From: Nocardia jejuensis NBRC 103114
Lineage (GTDB): Bacteria > Actinomycetota > Actinomycetes > Mycobacteriales > Mycobacteriaceae
Assembly (NCBI RefSeq): GCF_001613145.1
Contig: NZ_BDBU01000046.1
Span: forward strand, 1 to 51,820
Direction of reading: 5' to 3'
DNA length: 51,820 nt
Numbering within the stretch: position 1 is the first letter of the stretch; every line of letters starts with the position of its first letter. Below are positions 15,728 through 23,343 of this stretch, piece by piece. Under the pieces are notes generated by a model. The model worked only from the letters and a program-made list of their open reading frames with translations. It had not been told where the DNA came from and did not search any database. Position numbers and translations under genes: made by a program.

Positions 15728-15805
15728 ATGGCTCCGGCGCCGAACGAGGCGATCGAGAATGTCCGAGAGGACGTCGAAACCATCAAGGACGGGAGTCGAC
15801 GATGA
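15728..15805 (+). CDS. Possible 25-residue leader ORF coupled to the next gene
   Basis: ATG 15728 opens a 25-codon frame whose TGA overlaps the ATG of the next gene as ATGA. The peptide is charged and helical (NEAIENVREDVETIKDG), rather like the start of DUF3618-type proteins. It has no strong ribosome site. It could be a coupled leader, or the remnant of a longer gene. Confidence 0.3.
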   Translation: MAPAPNEAIENVREDVETIKDGSRR

Positions 15806-16248
15806 GCGACACTCCAGAACCGCACAGGCCCGAATCAGCCGAGGAATCGCGGCACAACCGCGACGAGGCACCGCAGGAACTCGGGCTAACCATTGCCGAA
15901 TCGGACCTCACGCAGACCATCGCCGAATCGTCGGACAAGGCGGATATCGAGGCCCGCACCGAGGATGCGGATATCGAGGCCCGCGCGCAGGACACCGTCC
16001 GGGCCACCGCCGACGCCGCACACCGAGGCGCCGCCAACGCGGATGAGCATGCCCGGGACATCGCGGGACAGGTGCGCGAACAGGTCGTCCGAGCGGTCGG
16101 CACCGCCGCCACAGCCACACCCGCACCGGTCGCCGCTCGCGGCCGCCAGCTGGCCGACATCGTGCGGCGACACCCGATACCTGTCGCGACCGCCGTCGCC
16201 TCCGGGTTCGGTTTGACCTGGTGGGCCACCAGGCGGGGGCGCGCGTGA
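15802..16248 (+). CDS. Tail-anchored helical protein, DUF3618/YqjD-like
   Basis: 148 residues. The first 100 are acidic and Ala-rich, predicted helical, with an internal near-repeat (ADIEARTED / ADIEARAQD). One hydrophobic segment at the C-terminus (IPVATAVASGFGLTWWA) is preceded by RRHP and followed by RRGRA. This layout of a long amphipathic helix and C-terminal membrane anchor resembles the DUF3618 and ElaB/YqjD groups, which are general stress or stationary-phase proteins. GGGAG precedes the ATG. Its stop overlaps the GTG of the next gene. Confidence 0.75.
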   Translation: MSDTPEPHRPESAEESRHNRDEAPQELGLTIAESDLTQTIAESSDKADIEARTEDADIEARAQDTVRATADAAHRGAANADEHARDIAGQVREQVVRAVGTAATATPAPVAARGRQLADIVRRHPIPVATAVASGFGLTWWATRRGRA

Positions 16249-16505
16249 GCACGATGTACAAGCCCATCGGCCTGCTCATCGGGGTGCTCGGCGGCATCGC
16301 CGCCAACGCGGCCTTCACCCAGATCTGGCGTCGAGTCAGCGGAGAGGACCAGGCGCCCAGCGCCACGGCCCGCGAATACGGCTGGCGCGAGGTTCTGGTG
16401 GCCGCGGCGCTGCAGGGCGCGATCTTCGGATTGGTGAAGGCGACCATCGACCGGGCCGGCGCCTCGGGATATCAGCGCCTGACCGGAACCTGGCCCGACA
16501 AGTAA
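16245..16505 (+). CDS. DUF4235 membrane protein
   Basis: 86 residues starting with GTG in the GTGA overlap with the preceding gene (or ATG 16254). Two hydrophobic stretches (PIGLLIGVLGGIAANAAF and VLVAAALQGAIFGLVKATI) flank a conserved IWRRVSGED segment, the pattern of DUF4235 proteins. These occur in actinobacterial operons with DUF3618-type proteins. No biochemical function is known to me. Confidence 0.85.
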   Translation: MSTMYKPIGLLIGVLGGIAANAAFTQIWRRVSGEDQAPSATAREYGWREVLVAAALQGAIFGLVKATIDRAGASGYQRLTGTWPDK

Positions 16506-16532
16506 GACCATTCCTGAGAAAGGTTGAGGACC

Positions 16533-16676
16533 ATGGCTTTTCGAGACATCATCGCGCAACTGCACCAGGACATCACCACCGCCGAAGACGCAGGCGATCA
16601 AGTGACCGCCGCCCACCTGCGCAAGGAACTCGACGAGGCGAAGCGCAAGGGCGAGGAAGCCGCCGAACCGCAATAG
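16533..16676 (+). CDS. Small charged helical protein (47 residues)
   Basis: 47 residues, with a strong GAGGA ribosome site before ATG 16533 and 27 bases after the DUF4235 gene. The sequence is a single predicted helix rich in Glu, Lys, Ala and Asp (LRKELDEAKRKGEEAAE). Family not recognised. Position and ribosome site make it the last gene of the small stress-type operon, directly before the large hairpin. Confidence 0.7.
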   Translation: MAFRDIIAQLHQDITTAEDAGDQVTAAHLRKELDEAKRKGEEAAEPQ

Positions 16677-16700
16677 CCTCACCATCCAGTCGGCTCCGAC

Positions 16701-16761
16701 AGGAGGCCGTGGTGCAGCCCGTCCGGCCCGTAACCCCGGACGGGCTGCACCACGGCCTCCT
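16701..16761. terminator. 26-bp perfect hairpin terminator between convergent genes
   Basis: The arms 16701-16726 and 16736-16761 are exact reverse complements over 26 bases, separated by a nine-base loop. It starts 24 bases after the 47-residue gene and ends 66 bases before the convergent thiolase stop, so it can terminate both transcripts. The stem is unusually long and perfect. Confidence 0.85.
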
Positions 16762-16827
16762 ACGACAAGACCTCCGGCTCGCTCGCGGGCGTGGGATCGC
16801 GCGAGCAGTCGGCGAGTGCCGCTTTTC

Positions 16828-18063
16828 TCAGGCGGCGGGGTTTTCCAGCACGATGGCGACGCCTTGGCCGGATCCGATGCAGACCCCGATCGCGCCGTAC
16901 CGCGCATTGCGTTCTCGCAGTTCGGTAGCCAGCGTCAAGACATAGCGGGCGCCCGTCGCACCGAACGGATGGCCGATCGCCACCGCGCCGCCATTGGGTG
17001 TCAGCTTCTCGTCGGGAACGGTGAAACCGCCCAGCTGAGTGGGCAATTCGCGTAACACGCCGAGCGCCTGGGCACTGAATGCCTCGTGCACTTCCCACAC
17101 GTCGATCTGCTCGGGTGCGAGTCCGGCTCGTCGCAGAGCCAGCGGCAGCGCCCACGCCGGCGCCAAACCCATGTAGAGCGGGTCGATCCCGTACACCGCG
17201 GAGGACACCACTCGGGCCAGCGGTTCGACACCGAGTTCGGCCGCTCGTTCACCCGATGCCAGGACCAGCGCACTGGCACCGTCCGTCAGCGGAGTCGAGT
17301 TCCCCGCGGTCATCTGCGTCGTCCCCGGCTGCGGGGCCAGCGCGGCCAGCCGCTCGGCTGTCGTGTCCTGCCTGATGAATTCATCGTGCTCGAACAGGCG
17401 AGTGGGCGTCTTCCTGGTCCCGGCGATCTCGACCGGCATGATCTCCTTCGCCAGTCGCCCGGAATCCCTGGCCGCCAACGCGTTCCGCTGCGTGCGGAGC
17501 GCGAACGCGTCGATCTCCTCACGAGTCAGCCCGTAGCGGTTCGCGACATTCTGCGCCGTCTCGATCATTCCGATGTAGGCATTACGCGCCAGCAGCGCGG
17601 GATTGGCCGGCCCGCCCGCGCCCGCCCACATGGTGTCGAGCAGGATTTGCGGGCCACGGGGCCCGAACGCGGAGTCGCCCTTCATATATGCCCACCCCGA
17701 CCGCGACATCGACTCGACGCCACAGGCGATCCCGACTCCGAGATCCCCGGCCTTGATCGCGTGCGCGACATTGATCGTCGCGCTCAGTGACGACCCGCAG
17801 AACCGGTTGATCGTCACCCCGGCCACGGTGTCGGGGAATCCCGCCGCCAAGGCGGCCCACCGCGCGACATCGCCCATCCCCTCATGTGCGGGGTTCACAC
17901 ACCCCGCGACGATGTCCTCGATCTGATCCAGTCCCACCCCGACGCGCTCACACGCGCCCCTCATGGTCATCCCCAGCAAATCGTCAGCCCGAATGTGCGA
18001 GAGCGAGCCACCATAACGAGCGAACGGTGTCCGCACACCGCCGAGCACGAACGCGTCGGTCAT
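16828..18063 (-). CDS. Thiolase (acetyl-CoA acetyl/acyltransferase)
   Basis: 411 residues, normal for the family. Active-site Cys89 lies in NRFCGSSL; the second signature GGAVAIGHPFGATGAR and the last one with the base Cys (VCIGSGQGVA) are intact. The reaction is cleavage of 3-ketoacyl-CoA in degradation, or acetoacetyl-CoA formation. It stands alone, so the pathway is not shown by its neighbours. ATG 18063 is chosen over GTG 18066 because AAGGAG lies five bases before it. Confidence 0.93.
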   Translation of the reverse strand: MTDAFVLGGVRTPFARYGGSLSHIRADDLLGMTMRGACERVGVGLDQIEDIVAGCVNPAHEGMGDVARWAALAAGFPDTVAGVTINRFCGSSLSATINVAHAIKAGDLGVGIACGVESMSRSGWAYMKGDSAFGPRGPQILLDTMWAGAGGPANPALLARNAYIGMIETAQNVANRYGLTREEIDAFALRTQRNALAARDSGRLAKEIMPVEIAGTRKTPTRLFEHDEFIRQDTTAERLAALAPQPGTTQMTAGNSTPLTDGASALVLASGERAAELGVEPLARVVSSAVYGIDPLYMGLAPAWALPLALRRAGLAPEQIDVWEVHEAFSAQALGVLRELPTQLGGFTVPDEKLTPNGGAVAIGHPFGATGARYVLTLATELRERNARYGAIGVCIGSGQGVAIVLENPAA

Positions 18064-18145
18064 CACATCTCCTTCGATCGGGTCCCGAGCCTCACCGCCA
18101 CCGGCGCCGGAACCATCATGAGCACGGTGATCGGCAGCTGGGCCA

Positions 18146-18484
18146 CTATCCCAGGTCGCCGGCCGCCCCGCGCGCGTCGCGATATGCGAGCAGATGGGTC
18201 AGGAACGGATGCGGGCGCTCGATACCCAGTGTGCGCAACGATGGTGTGTCCGTTGCCATGTCAGGAGTCGGCGGCAGCGCGAGTTCGCCGAACAGCACAC
18301 CTTGCAGCTCACGTTCGGAGTACAGATCCACCGGTCGGCCGATGACCTCCCACGCAGCAGCCTCGGACAGCTGTGAGGGGCTGGGGTCATTGCTCTTGAC
18401 AACATGGGTAGGGGAAAGATCGGACCTCTTCGATTCGTAATCGGAATCGGTCATGTCAGCATGCTCGTCGACGATGTGCGTCAT
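18146..18484 (-). CDS. Hypothetical protein divergent from katE
   Basis: 112 residues from ATG 18484; a start at 18454 is also possible. The first 45 residues are polar. The rest (AAAWEVIGRPVDLYSERELQGVLF onward) looks like a small folded domain. Family not recognised. It is divergent from katE and 82 bases upstream of the thiolase start on the same strand. No good ribosome site was found, which lowers confidence. Confidence 0.5.
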   Translation of the reverse strand: MTHIVDEHADMTDSDYESKRSDLSPTHVVKSNDPSPSQLSEAAAWEVIGRPVDLYSERELQGVLFGELALPPTPDMATDTPSLRTLGIERPHPFLTHLLAYRDARGAAGDLG

Positions 18485-18618
18485 ATTCCAGCCGACACGC
18501 CGCCGAGGGCTATCGATAAGTGCCAGAGACGCACCGCCCGACCTCCGCGGGCCTCCCTGTCCTCGGTTCCGTTGTGCATGACCCGAGGCCGTCCACCCCG
18601 CCGCTGCCGGGCGCGTTT

Positions 18619-18643
18619 GTTTGGCGCCTGACGACGTGGGCAA
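18619..18643 (+). promoter_or_regulatory. SigB/SigF-like promoter of katE
   Basis: GTTT at 18619-18622, a 15-base spacer, then GGGCAA at 18638-18643, one base off the GGGTAA element seen before the stress operon at 15687. It lies about 48 bases before the katE start. Monofunctional catalases are known SigB targets in Streptomyces and Bacillus, so this site is plausible. Confidence 0.5.
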
Positions 18644-18690
18644 CCGCTCGCGCATCCACCGAGTTCACTCGTCCACAGGAGGTACGCCCG

Positions 18691-20856
18691 ATGGCTGGAT
18701 CCACCCGCCGCCCCAAGTCACAACCTGTCCTGCCCGGCGCTCCCGCCAGTGCGCCGCCCAGCCTCGAGGAACCCACGAAGGCGCGCCCGCCGCTGCCTCC
18801 CAAGCCGGACCAGGGCGGGCCCGCCACGATCACCCCGACCGGAGCCGCCACCGACCTGCCCCGGGCCGCGGTCGCTCAGCAGGGTGCGCTGCTGACCACT
18901 TCGCAGGGCGCGCGGCCCGGCGACACCGATCACTCCCTCAAGGCCGGCCCCCGCGGTCCGCTGCTGCTGCAGGATCATCATCTGCGCGAGAAGATCACGC
19001 ACTTCGACCATGAGCGCATTCCGGAGCGAGTCGTGCACGCGCGCGGAGCCGCCGCACACGGCGTCTTCATCGGCAATGGCGCGGCCAAGAAGGTCTGCTG
19101 TGCCGGGCTGTTCGAAAAAGGCCGGGAGACAGAGGTTTTCGTACGGTTCTCCACCGTCCTCGGCTCCCGCGGATCTGCCGACACAGTCCGGGACACCCGC
19201 GGCTTCGCGACCAAGTTCTACACCCGGGAGGGTGTGCTGGACCTGGTCGGCAACAACATCCCGGTGTTCTTCATCCAGGACGCGATCAAGTTTCCCGATG
19301 TCGTGCATGCCGCGAAACCCCATCCCGACCGCGAGATTCCCCAGGCCCAGAGCGCGCACGACACGTTCTGGGATTTCGTCACCCTGCACACCGAGGCGAC
19401 CGCGCACACCCTGTGGAACATGTCCGACCGCGGCATTCCGCGCTCGTATCGGATGATGGAGGGGTTCGGGGTACACACCTTCCGGTTGATCAACCACAAG
19501 GGTGAATCGGTGCTGGTGAAGTTTCACTGGAAGCCGAAACTCGGTGTGCACTCGCTGATCTGGGAGGAAGCGCAGATCGCCGCCGGGGTCGATCCGGACA
19601 TGCATCGCCGCGATCTCGCCGATGCCATCGAATCCGGCGCGTTCCCGCAGTGGGATCTGGGCATTCAGGTGTTCCCCGATACCGAGGAGCAGATGTTCGA
19701 CGGCATCGATCTGCTCGATCCGACCAAGTTCGTGCCCGAAGAGCTTGCGCCCGTACAGATCATCGGCACCATGACGCTGACCGCCAACCCCACCAATTAC
19801 TTCAGCGAAACCGAGCAGGTCGCCTTCCATCCGGGGCATCTGGTGCGCGGGATCGACGTCACCAACGATCCGCTGCTGCAGGGCCGGTTGTTCTCCTACA
19901 TCGACACCCAGATCACCCGGCTCGGCGGACCCAACTTCGCCCAGCTCCCGATCAACAGGCCGCATGCTCCGGTCAACGACATGCTCCGCGATGGAATGCA
20001 CCAGAGCGCAGTGCATTCCGGCGTCGCACCGTATCGACCCAACAGCCTCGACGGTGGCTGCCCGTTCATCGCCGGTGCGCGCGAGGGTGTGCAGATCGAA
20101 TTCCCCGAACTCGTGCACGGGAACAAGGAGCGTTCCGCCGCAGCGACTTTCGACGATCACTTCAGCTCCGCCCGGCTCTTCTACGCCAGCCTCAGCGATA
20201 TCGAGCAAGCTCATGTCGCCGCTGCCTACACCTTCGAACTGGGCAAATGCTACGAGACGGCGATCAAACAGCGCGCCATCCCGATCTTGCGGCAGATCGA
20301 TGAGAATCTGGCTCGCACGGTCGCCGCTGGGCTCGGACTGCCCGTCGAAGGCAAAGCGCCCAAGGCGCCCGAACCGACCGTGTCTGCAACACTTTCGCAA
20401 TTGGGCGAGACCTGGCCCACGGACGGACGCATCATCGGCCTGTTCGCCACCGAGGACACCGATCTCGCTGATCTGTCCGCGACCGTGGCGGCCATCGCGA
20501 AAAGCTCCATGACACCGCTGGTCATCGGACCGCACGGCGGCACTTTCGGTTCGGGGGCGAAACAGGTGCCGATCTCGCGCACCCTCGACACCGCCCGCTC
20601 CATCGAGTTCGACGCCCTCCTCATCACCGGCATCGCACCCGACCCGCGACTGAACGTGCTGCTACAGGAGGCGCACCGCCATCTCAAGGCCATCGGGTAC
20701 ACCCCGCAGGGCCACGAGGCGATCATCGCCGCGGGAATCGACGACAAGTCCGCCGGAGTCGAGCCCGGCACGAATATCAAGGCCGCGTTCGACGCTGTCG
20801 CGACACTGCTGCCTGAGCATCGAGTGTGGGCCAGGGTGGCCGAGCAAACGCGTTGA
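18691..20856 (+). CDS. katE: Large-subunit catalase HPII
   Basis: 721 residues, the size of large-subunit clade II catalases. After a Pro-rich N-terminus of about 60 residues the haem core has the distal His116 in RVVHARGAAAHG, the distal Asn in VGNNIPVFFIQDA (188/189) and the proximal Tyr403 in FSYIDTQITRLGGPNF. The last 150 residues (RIIGLFATEDTDLADL onward) are the flavodoxin/DJ-1-like C-terminal domain of HPII enzymes. It converts hydrogen peroxide to water and oxygen in the cytosol. CAGGAGG lies ten bases before ATG 18691. A SigB-like promoter precedes it. Confidence 0.96.
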   Translation: MAGSTRRPKSQPVLPGAPASAPPSLEEPTKARPPLPPKPDQGGPATITPTGAATDLPRAAVAQQGALLTTSQGARPGDTDHSLKAGPRGPLLLQDHHLREKITHFDHERIPERVVHARGAAAHGVFIGNGAAKKVCCAGLFEKGRETEVFVRFSTVLGSRGSADTVRDTRGFATKFYTREGVLDLVGNNIPVFFIQDAIKFPDVVHAAKPHPDREIPQAQSAHDTFWDFVTLHTEATAHTLWNMSDRGIPRSYRMMEGFGVHTFRLINHKGESVLVKFHWKPKLGVHSLIWEEAQIAAGVDPDMHRRDLADAIESGAFPQWDLGIQVFPDTEEQMFDGIDLLDPTKFVPEELAPVQIIGTMTLTANPTNYFSETEQVAFHPGHLVRGIDVTNDPLLQGRLFSYIDTQITRLGGPNFAQLPINRPHAPVNDMLRDGMHQSAVHSGVAPYRPNSLDGGCPFIAGAREGVQIEFPELVHGNKERSAAATFDDHFSSARLFYASLSDIEQAHVAAAYTFELGKCYETAIKQRAIPILRQIDENLARTVAAGLGLPVEGKAPKAPEPTVSATLSQLGETWPTDGRIIGLFATEDTDLADLSATVAAIAKSSMTPLVIGPHGGTFGSGAKQVPISRTLDTARSIEFDALLITGIAPDPRLNVLLQEAHRHLKAIGYTPQGHEAIIAAGIDDKSAGVEPGTNIKAAFDAVATLLPEHRVWARVAEQTR

Positions 20857-20943
20857 GACGCACAGCCATCCGCGTACGAGTCCGAATGGGGCCGCAGTGT
20901 ATGACCGGGCGCACCCATCTCCGGCCCCTGAGCGACAGCTCGG

Positions 20944-21762
20944 TCAGCCGATCGGCGGTGCGAGGTATTCCAGCGCGTAGCCCGCGCCCGAGGCGCTGAC
21001 ACGGGCGATGCCCGGGGAGTCGAGGTGGGCGCCGGCCACGAAGTGATGTGGTCGGGTCAGTCGTTCGAGCAGGGCCGCTCGCGCGGTGCGCGCCTGACTC
21101 TGATCGCCGTCGAACTCCCAGGACACGCCCGGTCGCTCGAATTGAAGTGTGGGAACGTGAACTGTGTCGCCCCACACGATGAGATGCCCGGCGCCGCTGC
21201 GAATCTCGTAAACGGTGTGCCCGGGTGTGTGGCCCGGTGTCGGAATCGCGGTGGCCCACTCGTTGATGGAGACCAGCTCCGACACGGGTACGACCCGGTC
21301 GAGGATCGGCGCGAGCCGCCCGGTGAACACCGAGGTGTCACCCGCGCCGATCCACACGCGCTCGAGCCCGGGGAACGCCTGCGAACCGCCCGGGGCGATC
21401 AGTCCGCTCACGTGGTCTTCGTGGTTGTGTGTGATGGCCACATCGGTGATGCGCGCGCGGTCGATTCCCGCCTCGTCGAGCGCGTCGTAGATCAGCCCCA
21501 TGGTCGGGTCGTGCCAGTTGTCGGATGCACCGGTGTCGATGAGGACCGACCGCGTGCCGTCGGTGACGAAGAAGGCGTTGACCGAGAGTCGCAAATTGTC
21601 CCCGACCAGCGGAACCGAAGGCGGCAGCTCACCGAGAACGCACCCGTCCTCGGTGCGGAGCCGGGTGGGTGGCATGTCGATGTACCCGTCTCGCAACGAG
21701 ATCACCCGCAGATCGCCGAATTCGAACGTGGCATGGTGCCGGCCACTCGAGATCGAGCGCAT
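20944..21762 (-). CDS. Metallo-beta-lactamase-fold hydrolase
   Basis: 272 residues. The zinc motif is ITHNHEDHVSG (HxHxDH), with further ligands in PTPGHTPGHT, VWGDTVH and a C-terminal His in GAHLDSPG. The fold includes lactonases, glyoxalases and other hydrolases; the N-terminal VNAFFV...RSVLIDTGA part resembles AHL-lactonase-like members, but no substrate can be assigned. GGAGG precedes ATG 21762. It is divergent from an XRE-cupin regulator that probably controls it. Confidence 0.87.
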   Translation of the reverse strand: MRSISSGRHHATFEFGDLRVISLRDGYIDMPPTRLRTEDGCVLGELPPSVPLVGDNLRLSVNAFFVTDGTRSVLIDTGASDNWHDPTMGLIYDALDEAGIDRARITDVAITHNHEDHVSGLIAPGGSQAFPGLERVWIGAGDTSVFTGRLAPILDRVVPVSELVSINEWATAIPTPGHTPGHTVYEIRSGAGHLIVWGDTVHVPTLQFERPGVSWEFDGDQSQARTARAALLERLTRPHHFVAGAHLDSPGIARVSASGAGYALEYLAPPIG

Positions 21763-21815
21763 GGATCCTCCATCGGTGTCGAGCGCCTGACGCGCGTCTC
21801 TGATGGAAGACAGTA

Positions 21816-21829
21816 TCTTCTTTAGAAGA
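21816..21829. promoter_or_regulatory. Palindrome TCTTCT-TT-AGAAGA (candidate XRE-cupin operator)
   Basis: A perfect 6-2-6 inverted repeat lies in the AT-richer centre of the 112-base gap between the divergent hydrolase and regulator genes. It fits a dimeric HTH regulator. Binding by the neighbouring XRE protein is inferred from position. Confidence 0.5.
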
Positions 21830-21874
21830 AATGTACAGTGTGGGCGGCGAGATGCCCTTCGATCGAGGAGCACG

Positions 21875-22477
21875 GTGGTCGAGCAAGACGACAGCGCGAC
21901 AGCAGAGCACGGCGATTTGGCCGGCGCGTTCGGCGGTAACGTACGGCGCCGCCGCGAGGAAGCGGGCCTGACGCTCGAGCAACTCTCCACACAGTCGTCG
22001 GTCAGCCGCGCGATGCTGTCCAAGGTCGAACGCGGCGAGAAGAGCCCGACAATCGGCGTCGCGTCCAAGATCGCCCACGCGCTCGACGCATCGCTCTCGG
22101 ACCTGATCGGCGGGCCGGCGGCCGCCAGAACCGAAGTGGCGGTTGTCATGCGCAAGAACGAACGCCCGGTCTTCCGTGATCCGGAAACCGGCTTCGAACG
22201 GCACATGGTGTCCGCAGCCCCTGGCGCGGGAGGCGGCGAGATGGTCGTGCACTACCTCCCCGCGCACGTCTCGACCGGTCTGCTGCCCGCCTATCCGCCG
22301 GGTACGGAAAAGCAGCTCGTGGTCATCGAGGGCACTCTCACCGTCGCGATCGGTGGAATCAGCGAGACCCTGAACGCGGGCGACTCCGTGTTCTTCCAGG
22401 CCGACGCGGAGCACGGCTTCGCCAACCGAACGAATTCTCCCTGCGAATACATCATGGTCATTTCGCGCAGAAGCTGA
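21875..22477 (+). CDS. XRE-family regulator with C-terminal cupin
   Basis: 200 residues. Residues about 18-75 are an XRE helix-turn-helix (RRRREEAGLTLEQLSTQSSVSRAMLSKVERGEKSPT). Residues about 125-195 form a cupin ligand domain (EKQLVVIEGTLTVAIGG ... DSVFFQADAEHGFAN). Such regulators sense a small molecule through the cupin part and control neighbouring genes. GTG 21875 follows GAGGAG at good spacing. The divergent hydrolase gene is its likely target. Confidence 0.9.
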   Translation: MVEQDDSATAEHGDLAGAFGGNVRRRREEAGLTLEQLSTQSSVSRAMLSKVERGEKSPTIGVASKIAHALDASLSDLIGGPAAARTEVAVVMRKNERPVFRDPETGFERHMVSAAPGAGGGEMVVHYLPAHVSTGLLPAYPPGTEKQLVVIEGTLTVAIGGISETLNAGDSVFFQADAEHGFANRTNSPCEYIMVISRRS

Positions 22478-22621
22478 ACCACCGCACGGGATCTCCGACC
22501 GGCACGGCCTCGGGAACCCCGTCGCCTTCCGACCTCACGACCGGGCTCCGTTCATCCTGCCGCTATCGTCGGAGCGATCGGAGACTCCGGGAAATCAGGG
22601 ACGGGTGGAGCGGAAGCAGCG

Positions 22622-23257
22622 ATGAGCGAGACGAGTTCGACAATGCAGTCCGCGGCGGGAACTCGACTCAACCGCAAGGGGCGTGAGACGCGGCAGCGGC
22701 TGCTCGATATCGCGATCGTGTGTCTCGCCGAGGGGTCCGGAGAGCCGTTGTCGGCCAATCGGATCGCCCGTGAGGCGGGGGTCAGCTGGGGCACGCTGAA
22801 GCATCAATTCGGCGATATCGACGGGTTGTGGGCCGCGGTGCTCGTGGAATTGACCGATCGCAGTGGGGCGAACAGTCCCGAGATCTGGCCGCAGGTGAGC
22901 GGATCGATCCGGGATCGGGTGCGGGAGATGGTCGATGCGATGTGGACCATCCTGGACACGCCCGAAGGGCGGGCGGTCGAGACGCTGCGGGCCGGGCTGC
23001 CCACCGGCCGGGACGAGCGGCTCGAGGTCTTTCCGCTGACCACGGCGGCGATGGCCGGGTACGAGGACGCCTGGCTCAGGGCGTTCGAGTACTTTCTGGC
23101 GGACCTGACCCTCGATTCGGGCAAGGTGCATCGGGTCAGGGCCATGATTCCGATGGCCGTGCGCGGCATCAATAACGAGCGCCGACTCTCCTCCCCCGCC
23201 GAACTGACCGACGCGCGCCACTGCCTGGTCGATGCCGTGGCCTCCTACCTGCGGTAA
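22622..23257 (+). CDS. TetR-family transcriptional regulator
   Basis: 211 residues. The N-terminal DNA-binding part is TRQRLLDIAIVCLAEG ... NRIAREAGVSWGTLKHQFGDIDGLW, a typical TetR helix-turn-helix. The C-terminal ligand domain is not diagnostic. It leads a same-strand run with a phosphotransferase (86 bases later) and an F420-type oxidoreductase, which it may repress. Confidence 0.88.
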   Translation: MSETSSTMQSAAGTRLNRKGRETRQRLLDIAIVCLAEGSGEPLSANRIAREAGVSWGTLKHQFGDIDGLWAAVLVELTDRSGANSPEIWPQVSGSIRDRVREMVDAMWTILDTPEGRAVETLRAGLPTGRDERLEVFPLTTAAMAGYEDAWLRAFEYFLADLTLDSGKVHRVRAMIPMAVRGINNERRLSSPAELTDARHCLVDAVASYLR

Positions 23258-23312
23258 CTCCATTCTTTGAGAACCCTCGTTGACAATTGCGATGGGGAGG
23301 CCCACTGTTACC
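23253..23312 (+). promoter_or_regulatory. Possible promoter and inverted repeat before the phosphotransferase gene
   Basis: A perfect -35 hexamer TTGACA lies at 23280-23285 with a poor -10 (CACTGT) 17 bases later. GGTAAC (23253-23258) and GTTACC (23307-23312) flank it as a wide inverted repeat. It could be a TetR-controlled promoter. Confidence 0.3.
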
Positions 23313-23343
23313 TCCACCTTTCGCAATCAGTCAGGAGTGATCC

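Noticed and set aside
16828..18063. Assigning the thiolase to the steroid pathway because kshA is in the window
   Set aside because: They are 10 kb apart with unrelated operons between; thiolase type cannot be told from the motifs.
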